64,000 bases of DNA from Ophiosphaerella korrae (lineage: Eukaryota > Ascomycota > Dothideomycetes > Pleosporales > Phaeosphaeriaceae). The translations under genes were made by a program, and so were the position numbers. Below, piece after piece: positions 1-10,827 of this stretch (position 1 is its first letter; every line of letters begins with the position of its first letter). The DNA is taken from assembly GCA_028456385.1 (NCBI GenBank), contig JALNQF010000054.1, positions 62,001 to 126,000 on the forward strand, read 5' to 3'. The notes under the pieces were generated by a model that saw only the letters and a program-made list of their open reading frames with translations, made no database searches and was not told the DNA's origin.

Positions 1-269
1 CCTGGAGAGAGGGGGAAGGTTGATGGGGCTCAAAGAGTGAAGGAGTTGCGTTGAAAGGTTGGCAGAGCAGAGGGAGCCCGTTTGGTCACGGAATACTCAT
101 AGCACCCACAAACACGCCCTGTGCCACCCAATATTGAACCACGCCGTTGAGCTGTTGAGACCGTTGAGGATTATCTGAGTAAACATAAAACTACACGTCA
201 GGCCGGTACTCTACCTGTGACCTACTAGTTGCCTCTCACCCATACGGTTAGCTGACACCTCTTGGAAGT
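1..269. other. left-edge sequence without a recognised gene
   Basis: No convincing coding frame or RNA gene is visible. The stretch lies immediately upstream of the hydrolase relic that begins at 270 and may be its old promoter region. It begins at the arbitrary window edge, so an upstream gene could continue outside the window. Confidence 0.4.
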
Positions 270-1125
270 ATGCATTTCCTTTGTCTACATGGGCGCAGGT
301 CGAATATTGAGGTAACCTCCCAACTTGAACCCGAGTCAGTAGAATCTCGATTTACCTGGTTTACACAGCCTGAATCCTCTTCCGTTTGGAGAGAGAAGGC
401 TGTACTTTCGACTACCTTGCAGGCACATTGGTTTGCCCTGCGGCTCCAGGCAAGTTTACCATAGCGACGCTCCATAGAGAGTAGTCATTGGCCCATAACA
501 CCTCCCAGAGATTGGAGTCACGTCAGCCGTCCCTCCGGACTAGCACAGTTGCTAACAAGCAAGTATTTGGTTAGTGAACAGACCATAATATGGCCCTGAC
601 AGGTGGCACGTCCCTATAATAGGCACGTACACTGACCAAATACTTGCTTGTTGGCAACCGCACGGACCAGATCTATATGTCTTACTTTGATATCGAATCT
701 GCCTCGAGTTGCCAGGACGCTGTGAGCAACATCGAATCCCATGTTACCGAGTATAGCCCATATGATGCAGTCATGGCCTTCTCTCAAGGTGCAGGTGTTG
801 TCTTAACCTTCATCCTCGCTGAGTAGCTGAACAAGAGACGTCCTTTCAAACTTGGTCTATTCTTTTCTGGTGTAATTCCTGCTGATCCTGCGGCGAGAGA
901 GAGAGGTTGCGTACAACTGTTTAGCCCAGGCCACAGTGAAACCTACTCCATCGACATTCCAACGGTGCATGACTTTGGCGCTAAGGATCCACCACGTCCG
1001 TAATGTTGAGAAAGCCTTTGCCTAATTTGCCAAGAGAATTCGAAGACCGAGATCGTTCATGGGGGTGGGCACGTAATCCCCGAGCGCAAAATATCCGGCT
1101 GTGTCAGAAAAATATTGACGGCTAT
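270..1125 (+). pseudogene. relic of an FSH1/LovG-type serine hydrolase
   Basis: Living members of this alpha/beta-hydrolase family, such as LovG and CitA, release or trim polyketides from fungal PKSs. The start is typical: MHFLCLHG at 270. A later frame shows GTLVCPAAPG (about 419-450). The frame at 644-826 contains YDAVMAFSQGAG, which is the nucleophile elbow GFSQGA of the family. Downstream pieces read LGLFFSGVIPADPA (about 850-890) and EIVHGGGHVIP (about 1050-1080), the catalytic-His region. These pieces are in the right order but in different frames, with stops between them, so the gene is dead. It is followed on the same strand by a reducing PKS relic, which fits an offloading hydrolase in the same former cluster. 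The family call is strong because four conserved blocks align in order; exact ends are approximate. Confidence 0.75.
548..658. repeat. 28-bp inverted repeat inside the hydrolase relic
   Basis: Arms 548-575 and 631-658 are reverse complements over 28 bp with two mismatches, both C/T transitions; the spacer is 55 bp. The right arm runs into hydrolase coding sequence (TKYLLVGNR...), so the left arm looks like an inverted copy of it. Confidence 0.8.
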
Positions 1126-3654
1126 TCGTGTAGCTGGAGATGACGGTACCACAGCCTAGCGTAGCCTGTTTTTGCTCCATCTACCAGGCTACTGGTGATT
1201 TTCACAACTGCCTATCTACGTTTTACATAGTGAAGATGCTTGAGAGTACAAGTGTTGCATGGTTATAAATTTGTTCTTTGTCTCACCTGTCTAAGATTTC
1301 AGTGTTTACCGGATGTTTCCGCGATGACTACAAGTCTTTGACCATGAAGGATCCGGAAGCATTTCCAACCTATGCGGCTACTGGTCTCTCGCAAGCTATG
1401 CTAGCTAACCGTATTAGCTGGTTCTTTAACTTGACTGGCGTCTTTCGAACATGAACTTTCGTTTGACTGATAGTCTCTCATACAGTTTTGATGAGAGGGC
1501 AAATGAATACAGCAAAGGAGAAGGCATTGTGTAGTTGTGCCCAAACGCGTTTTAGATGCAATCCGTCCACAGGCTCTAATTAAGATGACCGTACGCCTAG
1601 CGTTACACAGCCGAACTCAAATGCACAAGAGGGACTCATTCGGGAGACCTATCGCAAGGCAGGTCTTCAGCCCGGCTCAACTAGCTATATCGAGGCCCAT
1701 GGTACTGAAACCGCCCTTGGGTACGCACTTCGCTGACTCCAATTTTTCAAGTTTACATCGCCCTTAAGGGACCCGCTTGAAGCCCAAGCCATCTCCAATT
1801 GTTTTGGAAATAAGAAATCTGACAATATAGTTTATATGCGAGCATCAGTCTTGAGTTACTCAGCTCCTGGCTCCTACTGATGAGAATAGCGGTGCTGCTA
1901 AATCAAACATTGGACATGGGGGGTTAGTGGTCTTGCAGGCCTCATCAAAACAGTTTTAGTCCTAGAACGAGGGCTGATGCCACCAAACGCAAATTTCCAG
2001 CGACTAAGTCACAGAGTTGTCTTGAAAGCAAACATAAAGGTAGGTCGCCCAAGCGATTATGAATCATGGTCCCAATCCGTACTAAATACCTGAGCAATGC
2101 GTTCAGTGGCCTGCACTGGGTCTGCGCAGAGCATCTGTAAATTGTTTTGATTTTGGTGGCACTCATTTACATCCCGTTCTAGAGGATTTATATCATTTTC
2201 TTCTCAATCGGGGCCTATAGGGATTTCACTGCACCGCAGAATTCTCTTCGCGGCTCAATGGCATTCAACATTCACACAAGTAGATAGACCCACCAAATTC
2301 GTCACGTCATGCTTCCAAAACAGAGTCTTTTGCGTCTTGGGAGACCAATTTCCCTCTTTTGTATGCAGGCTCTACGGCAGATAGAGGCGGCCCAGAAAAA
2401 CCCCTGTCCTCTATCGTGAGTATTGTGGTGTAGTAGAGCCGCACATGATCGGGGAGGCTTAGGTTAGGATTGCGGCTCTGTATGGGCTCCGAGGCGGATC
2501 GGATGGAGTAGATAACCACTGACACCAACTCGTCATGTGGCTACTCAAGCCATATATTTCAACTCATCTCACCGACTGCGGGTCGCCACCTGCCTCCTAC
2601 TTCTACGTGCATCCTACGATGCCACAGTATACAATCAAGGTTGGCTAAAAACATGGAGAAGATAATCTAAAACTATCTCTGGACAGCCTAGCCTACATAC
2701 TCAGTCAGCACCGCAGCAAGCTCTCATGGCGGTCCTTTATATAGACTAATAGTATTGATGAATTGAGCAAAATGAAGATGACACACACCATCTACGCTAA
2801 AGACAAACCCTCGTCCTGGCTTCATATTCGATGGTCAAAGAGCTCAGTATGCCGGCATGGCAAAACGATTACTAGTCCATCACGACTTCAAATCGAGTCT
2901 CGATCGGTCACGCCGCTTTTTGGGAGAACTTTGCTGCTTCTGAACCATCAATTGTAGGTTATTTCACATGCAAAAATTGTGAGTTTCTTACTAACCTGAT
3001 TCAGATGTGCTTCTAGAGAAAGATACACCGTCATTCGTCAATTCGCCTCAGTACGGGCAACCATTATGTACCATCATCCAGATTGGATTGGTGGATTTTA
3101 TCAGAACAATCAAACCCACTCCTTCTACTGTAGTCGGAAGTTCTTCTGGGGAAATTGCAGTAGCTTATGTGTTGTTTTATTCTGCTTTCTCACCTCTCTG
3201 ACTTGATTTTAGATACTGCGTTGCGGCTTTACCACACCGATCTGTTATTAAAATCGCCCTGGAAATGGATGAGGCTAGAAAGATCCAAATAGTATCCACA
3301 ATAACAGGCAACTTTATTGCTCGAGAGGAACTCTGCAAGCCAGGATACTGGGTCAACAACATGATATCACCGGTCCTCTTCTGCGAGGCAGCGATGAAAA
3401 TGACGACCGGGTTTACTGCTCTCGGAAAAACAGGCAAGACTCAATTCCTGGCAATTCACAATATAGTAGAAATTGGTCTGCACTCTGCTCTTTAAGGACC
3501 AATTGAAGAGATTATAGCGACTGCTGCACTCCTCGATACAAGATATCACTCCTTGCTAGTCCGAGGTGAATCGAAGCTGCGGACCCTGCCAATCACAGTT
3601 GAATTTCTATTCTGTCGTGGACATTTTCTCAGCATTGGTCGCTTCAATCGACCC

Positions 3655-5120
3655 TCATCTCATGAATCTTTACCTTCTTCCTCTGAGTCTTCAATAATCA
3701 TGCGCTTGCGGTTTTCTACTTACACGCCTGCTCAGCACGAAGACAGAGCTTGCGATCGACTTGATCCCTATTGGTCATGAGTGCCAACCGACGGCCATGA
3801 ATATCCTGTAGCATTTCATCCCCTCCAACAGGGTTGGTGCATCGCTTTGGTTCTGGAGGAAGAACAATATGCCGCTTGCTCTTGCCCCTGATTGCGCTAT
3901 GTGGCGATCCGAAATCATGTAATTGTTTGCTTGGGGTTCACTGAGACTTGGTTGCGGCTACAAGAGGCACATAGTTGCAGAATAGAGGGTTGGTTTCTTG
4001 GACTTTGTAAGAGCCCGCCCCATCAGGAGTGACACCGAAGCTCTTTCCCAGCACAGCGTTTAGGATACGGAGAAACTTCTCGTTGGGGGGGAGATTCCTA
4101 TCGACTTGTTCCTTCTTCTTTATTTCAGCAAGTCACTTGCTGCGGTCATCAACTAGGGTGCCTTGGAACCCATGGAAGTGCTTTAGTTCACTGAATGAAA
4201 CCTTGGTCACTGCAGCTGTACTCTCGTCTTGCCCCTCCACGTCACAACAAGTGCCGCAATTGTAGTCAGCGCATTCTTCACCATCGTGCTGTACTGCGGG
4301 ATATTATAGGTCTTGCGTACAATGTATTACCCTACACTTAAACGGCTGCCCAAATCTTGCGATGCAGCCACTAGTTTGCGCCCAGATGGGGTAAGAGGGC
4401 GGTGGTGAGGGCGCATTCAGGTTATGGCATGTGGTCTGCAAATTGAGGCCCGAATTCATATGGTACGAAAGTACCAACACTTCTGAGTCGGTGCTGCGAA
4501 CCCCTTCAAACCCAGGCTCTACCCAGCGTGAAAGATTTGATTGGAAGTTCTTGATTAGGTCAGCCTTGTGGCCAGTCTTGAATGTTGCGAGATAGGCAAA
4601 TGCGTTGTAATCGAGAAGCCTCAAGATCACAGTATAGAGCTGCTGCTCCCAAGGATTGAGCGCAAAGATAATTGCCTTTTCGTTCTTGTTGTCCACCTGG
4701 TCCGCAATGGCTGCAAACATGGCGCTTAACCGAGTCGAAGATCGAACAAAAAGCAATACCGGCTGCTTAGTCGTATAGTCTGAAACCTTCTTGTTTCTGA
4801 ACCCCATCCACGACGGTCTGGTTTAGAGCTTCCACATTTTCATAACTGTTCTCCATCAGCTTGCGAAACCAACCATCATAATCACCCCTTTCATACATCT
4901 TGCGGTACTGTACAAGATGTGGCGACTCTTGCTTCTCGGTCTTCTTGCGTTTTTTGATGCGCCCACTAGACGTTGGTGCATCATCGTCTTCATCTGGTTC
5001 TTCTACCAGCTCGCCATCATCATCATCATCATCCCAACACTCGTAGGAATTCCTGAGTACCCTTTCCACCACTCCCAACGTTTTTGGCAAGAGTAGATTG
5101 AGCGAAGAAAGTTACTGAAT
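3655..5120 (-). pseudogene. inserted C-terminal half of an SNF2-type helicase gene, degenerate
   Basis: On the minus strand the pieces read in order: an acidic linker (DDDDDDGELVEEPDEDDD, about 5040-4980) with a basic patch, then helicase C-terminal blocks KAIIFALNPWEQQLY (near 4670), VLVLSYHMNSGLNLQ (near 4460, matching the family's GLNLQ motif V), and a decayed Q-x-x-GR-x-RFGQ motif VI (near 4370). A tail resembling the C-terminus of such proteins (DRKLCLRAE near 3750, then IIEDSEEE near 3690) follows. The DExH ATP-binding half is absent. The fragment lies exactly between the AT and DH parts of the PKS relic and in the opposite orientation, so it was inserted. Many fungal genomes carry repeated copies of such SNF2 proteins; whether this copy moved with a mobile element cannot be seen. 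Several frameshifts and stops are present. Confidence 0.7.
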
Positions 5121-8100
5121 TCGCCACGCTCCTTTACTTGATATTCTCGGATCTCCTGTCCCAGATTGGAATCCAAAAGAAGCTCGATGGCAAAGGATCA
5201 TAAAGACTTCACAGATGCCATGGATCAGAGACCATATGATCACTGGAACTGCAACCTACCCAGCTAGTAGGATGATCGTGATGGCTATAAAAGCCATCCG
5301 CCAGCTTGCGGATACCAAAAGGTCGCCAGCTAGGTATTCTGTTCAGGATTTTAGCCTCCAAAACCCCGTAATGATCCGCGAAGGAGATACTGGCGTTGAG
5401 ACACAACTGTCTTCAATCACTAAAAAATTCCTCAGATAAGGAACATCCTTGGTCTCAGTTTCGTGTATTTTCATACGGCAATGCTAAATGAATAAAGCAT
5501 TGTAGGAGAAATATTCGTATCGATTATGAGGACACTTTCTGTGAACCACATTTCGGTGAAGAGCTCACGGAGAATACGAACAATCGCCAAGGCAACTACC
5601 AAAGGACAGGAAGGCGATGCTCGAGAGCGATCAACTCTCGGTCCATTTATGAAAATCTCAATTCCTGCGGGTTTCAATATGGCCCTGCCTTTCAAGCCCT
5701 CGAAGATTTTGCTCGATGTGAGACAACAGAGTCGATTTCCAGTATCAAAGTATTTGATTGGAGAAAGGAAGCCCCAAATGCTGCCCAACCTCACGTTATT
5801 CATCCTGTCACGCTTGATGCAGTGGCACAACTAATGCTTGTCATGTTAGCTAAAATGGGGCTAGAAACTATCCCCACGACAATTCCGACCCTGATACAAA
5901 AACTTTGGGTATTTGAGACCGGAATCAATTGCTTTGATGCAGAAGGAGTTCTTGCATTTACAAAGGCCTAGTTCACTGGCCGACGTAAGGCAGAATCCCG
6001 TACTATTGTCCTCGACGAGGAGCTTCAACGAGTTCTTATAGTAATGGAGGTTGAGACTACCACGGTAGCGATAGAGAATAGCCCACGAACTTCTGAGCTG
6101 TCACAGCTCTGTTACCGCTTTGATTTGAAACTTGACGTTGACCTCTTGGATCAGCAAGAATTACTTTCGCTTTCATCTATTAGTTGTCCTCGCCGGAGCT
6201 CCCCAACTCGGTACTCTGCGGAGCTAGAACTCGCGCAGCAGTTGCTTTATGAGAGAGGCTACTACCGCTATCGATGAACGTGGTGTAAACAATCTGCAGC
6301 CATATCATCAATCGTACCTCAAATGGGTACGCAAAAGGATCAAGGGGGTACCAGTGAACCTTGACCTTCAGCTACAGGGCCTTGGCAATCATAACGCGCC
6401 TGAGCAGTTATTCCAATCTGTTGAGAGCTTCGGTGACCAAGGAATATTATTTATGGCTATTGGAAGAAAACTGACAGAGATTCTCCAGGGCGAAATAGAC
6501 CCTCTTCAAGTTATCTTAAACGAAGACATGCTAGCTTCCAAGTACTACGAATCATGCAATTCAGATCTGCTCTATAACGAGCCGCTGATACAGTTCCTTC
6601 GATATATGGGTCACAAGAATCCCCAACTTAGGATCCTTGAGATAGGGGCCGGGACTGGGGCAGCAACAACTACCGCACTCCAAGCCCTAACGAACGTTGA
6701 GTGAGACAGGATGTTCGCACCCTACGACTATACCGACACCTCTCCCTCCTTTTTCGAGGCTGCAGAACAAAAATTCAGGCTCCACTCCCAAATTATGGAT
6801 TTTCGGATTTTGGATATCGGTTATGATCCTGTCGATTAAGGTTACGAAACCGGGGTATATGGTCTTATCATTGCCTGAGGTGTGCTTCATGCGACTGAAA
6901 ACCTCGAGCGGACCCTTGCACATATAAGGTCATTGCTCAAACCCGGCGGAAAGCTTATGTTGCATGAAGTTTTTGAGAGCTCTAGGCGGATTTAATTTGC
7001 CTTTGGGTTATTGCCTGGCCGGTGGCAAAACAAAGATGAGTATCGTCTTGATAGTCCGTGTATGAGCGTGGAAACGTGGGATCAACTTCTCAGCAAAACA
7101 GAGTTCTCGGGAGTCGATATCGATATTTCCAGACTTTGGGCATGGAGATTGCCATCAACTTAGTATCATGATTTCCACCGCAGTGGATATGCATGTGGAA
7201 GCTCCTTTCTGCTTTGTAACGGACATTGTTCTGGTTCTGGCCCAGGACACGAATTGCAATTCTCGATTGGCACACCACATATAAAAAGAACTTCAAGCAC
7301 TTGGAGGAATCGATTGAAATGTCCTTCGCCTGAATCAAGCATCGAGATACGAAGACTTATCCTAAGCGACTTTGGAGAGCCATTCCTGGCAAACATGAGT
7401 GCCACCTCATTTGGCTACTTGAAACATTTTATTTCATGCGCAAATAATCTCTTGTGGGTTTACTGGGACGGCAGCAACATGTCCAATCCGGAATCTTCCA
7501 TGATCGACAGCTTTTCGCGAGTTCTGCGGTTCGAATTCAGCGCTCTGCAGCTTAGTCTCCTTGCACTGAGGGACGTTGAGCGTGATTCAACTCGCGTCAA
7601 ACATGTCATGAAAGTCTTGAAAAAACACTATTTGTCCACTGGGGCAGGACCAGAGCCAGAATATATTGTCGAGCATGGTCTGGTCCACACTCGCCGGCTA
7701 GTAAATGATCACTCTCTCAACACGCATATCTCGGCGCGCGATCAGCTAACGAATATCCAAACACAAAAATTTGGTTCTGGTCCACCTCTCATGCTAAACA
7801 TAGGTACGCCTGGGCTACTCGATTCTCTTGAGTTCATTGAAGACCCCAGCTACAAGTTGCCCTTGGGGCATTTAGAAATTGAAATCGTTGTCAAAGCAAC
7901 TGGTATGAACTTTCACGATTACCTTACTGCCCTTGGCCAAATTGATGACAAGATTCTGGGTGGCGAGTGTGCAGGAATCGTTACATCTATTGGGGAGGGG
8001 GTGACGGACATCCAGAGCGGAGATCGTGTCACACGGTGCATCCCAGAGAGAGTGACAAAAATACCTGGAGGAATGCCATTTACTGAGGCGGCTTCGATTC

Positions 8101-9331
8101 CTATCACCTTCGTCGCTGCACGCTACTCCTACGAGGTCGCTCGACTCCAGCCAGGTAAATCTATCCCGATCCATCTTGGTGCTGGGGCAACCGGCCAGGC
8201 CGCTATTCAAATTGCGAAGCATATCGGAGCGATCGTTTTTACCACCGTTGGGTCGGAAAAGAAGAAACTGCTGGTGCATGAGGAGTATGGAATCCCGAAG
8301 AGCCATATATTCTACCCGCGGAATGCTTCTTTCGCAGATGCAATTAGACGAAAAACCAACGGACGTGGCGTGGACGTCATTCTCAACTCCTTGGCTAGTG
8401 GGTCTATGTATGCTTCATGGAATTGTCTGGCACCCTTTGGTAGATTTGTGGGGGTTGGAAAGAGGGACGTCTTGGAGAGGTCTCGACTACCCATGTATGT
8501 TTAATTTCAACAGGGATATCTCATTTGCAGTGGTAGATCCGTCCATGATTCTTCTCGAACGCCTACTTATAGCGAAAAGACACCTTGTAGAGGCCCTGAG
8601 AATGATTGAGGATAAGATATTGTAGGTCGCAAAACCGCTAACGGTGTTTGAAGTTGGGCAAGTTGGGGAAGCATTTCGAAGCGTACAGAGCGAAAATAAT
8701 GTGGGGAAAATGGCCGTCGAGCTTCGACCTGTCGCCCTTGTCAGGGTTAGTGAGTCAATCCTGCTAGCATATTTAATACTGGCCAGTGTATGGACGAACA
8801 TTCGCGTCTCACCAAAGTACGAACTCAATCGGGATGCAAGTTATTTGATAGCTGGTGGTTTTGGAGGCCTAGGTCGGAGCGTTGCTCGACGGATGGCCGC
8901 TCGAGGCGCGAAACACCTGATTCTACTTTGAAGAAAGGGACCCTCAACTGACAAGGCTCTTCAACTTATTGAATAGCTTCAGAACGAAAATGTTCAAGTC
9001 TATGCCCCCGTCAGACCATCGACCACTAGACCATGCCACCAATCCGTGGTTGTGCGCAAAGCTCCATGGTTCTCAAAGATGCAACCTTTGAGAAAACGAA
9101 TTTTGACAACTGGCAAATGGCTGGTTTTCCTAAAGTCGTTGGTTCGTGGAATTTGCATAACATCCTTCCGCCTGAACTAGACTTCCTCCTTTTCCTGTCC
9201 TCGGTCTCTGGAAACGCATACATTGACATATTGGCTAGGCATCGCCTGGCCTGTGGGCCAGTCTACATCGACTATCAATTTGGGCTGGATGGTGTCAGAG
9301 GGTGTAGTAGCCGGAAATGTTTTTCTTGAGG

Positions 9332-9348
9332 CCCCCCCCCCCCCCCCC
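9332..9348. repeat. C17 homopolymer in the PKS relic
   Basis: Seventeen consecutive C residues lie between the KR and ACP remnants. The length may be a sequencing uncertainty. Confidence 0.7.
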
Positions 9349-9750
9349 GGACTAGATAGCCCGACAAACTTTCTCGCACATGAAGAATATACATCTGAAT
9401 CTCAGTCATCTACGGCACTTCCCCCTGACGCGCATTCACTCACTAAAGCATTACTTAAGTCGGCGTCAAGTTTCGCCGAGTGCGTGGAAATAGTTACGCG
9501 CGCTCTCACACAGAAAGTTTCTACCACGATAGAAATCTCAGGAGCTACCATTGATACCAGTAGGGCCTCTGCACGACTATGGTGTAGACTCTTTATTTGC
9601 TATCGAGCTCAGAAGCTGGGCGAAGAGAACCCGTCACACGGATATCGCGGTAATGGAGATGTGATGAGCGAAGATAGTATTGCAGGAGTTGGTAAGATCA
9701 TCGCGATGCAAAGTCCATTCTGTAACCACGTGTTACGTGATACAGCCTAG

Positions 9751-10827
9751 TTTAGCATAAGAACAGTTCTACTCGGTTCCTTTTATGTTTTATGATACTT
9801 CACTACCGAGCAGCTCAGCTCATTTCGACGAGTCGTCATAACCTACCAAATATAAGGTAACACACACTCTCTACCTACAAGACTTCAAATCTAGCGTTAG
9901 GGATTCAAAAAAAAAAAAAATTGGCACATGAGGTTCTTTCCGCACATTTTATGCTATGGCAAATAAATAACGTTTTGCTATACATCCCGAACATGGGTGC
10001 TCGTCCGGCGAGATGCAAGGCAAGCAAGTAGTTTAGTCTTGAGTACAACAATGCACATCAAGATACGTCTGATCCCGTGTATAAGCTGCACACTGGCGAT
10101 AACACAAGACCTGCCCTGGGCAGCCCCTCTATCTATCAAGTGTAGCTTGGCATTCTCGAACTCAGCTTGCAATTATATAGGACACTCTGGATATTCCGCA
10201 ATTGCTCCAAGTCTCGGAAATTGTAGCAGTCGCACGGTTGAGTAAAATGAATTGTGATTGCGGGCACTAGTTTCGAGCCAGGTCCTATGGCGCTTTATTG
10301 TGGTTCGTTGCATTTCTCAACTCATCCATGCTCGCGTTCCGGTAAAAAAAAAAAAAAAAAAAAAAAGCATTCTAAAAAGGGAAATGAACGATTTTATCTG
10401 CTCAACGTGAATAAAAGTCACGGGGATTGTCATACATATTTTTGCGATACGCCGTGTTCAGATTGCTCACTAAGCCAACACGTACTGAAAGGGTATTGTT
10501 TAGGCAAGCAATATGCAAAGTATGATACTGACCTGGTGATTTCACTCACTATCTGAGCTTGAGGGATGTCCTATGGACCAACTTAGCGGAGCTATCCGTG
10601 CCAACGGTACACCATGACGACTTCTCCTGGCGCAAACAATCAGACTAAAAGGACTTGATCTACTTCTAACATCCACCACCCATCCCCAAAGCGTAGAAAT
10701 CAAATCCATACGCTACCGCACTTCCCAGCCCCAAACGCGACAATAAACGCCCACCAAAACATAAAAGACCGTAAATATAAAAAGAACATAACGTCATAAA
10801 CCCCGCCCTCGAGGAATAACCCAACAC
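9751..10827. other. intergenic, with A14 and A23 tracts
   Basis: No recognisable gene. A-tracts lie at 9907-9920 and 10344-10366. Short open frames here resemble no family and are not supported. The 3' end of the SulP transporter gene lies just to the right. Confidence 0.5.

Larger units (their letters stand above)
1285..9745 (+). pseudogene. relic of a highly reducing polyketide synthase (KS-AT-DH-CMeT-ER-KR-ACP)
   Basis: An intact enzyme of this kind would be an iterative type I PKS of more than 2,300 residues. Recognisable blocks, in order but in shifting frames: KS at 1290-2230 (YAATGLSQAMLANRISWFF; YIEAHGTET near 1690; a KTNIGH-like remnant near 1905; SVNCFDFGGT near 2135); AT at 2800-3500 (GQ-AQYAGMAK; VGSSSGEIA at about 3130); DH at 5128-5830 with the complete HxxxGxxxxP motif (DHMITGTATYP, near 5230) and the second hot-dog near 5670; CMeT at 6300-6705 (ILEIGAGTGAAT); ER at 7800-8500 (GECAGIV, LGAGATGQAAIQIA); KR at 8830-9330 (GGFGGLGRSVAR, LDFLLFLSSVSG); ACP at 9460-9745 (YGVDSLFAIEL-like, in another frame). 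Stops, frameshifts, a foreign insertion at about 3.66-5.12 kb and the missing KS active-site segment show it is dead. Confidence 0.9.
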
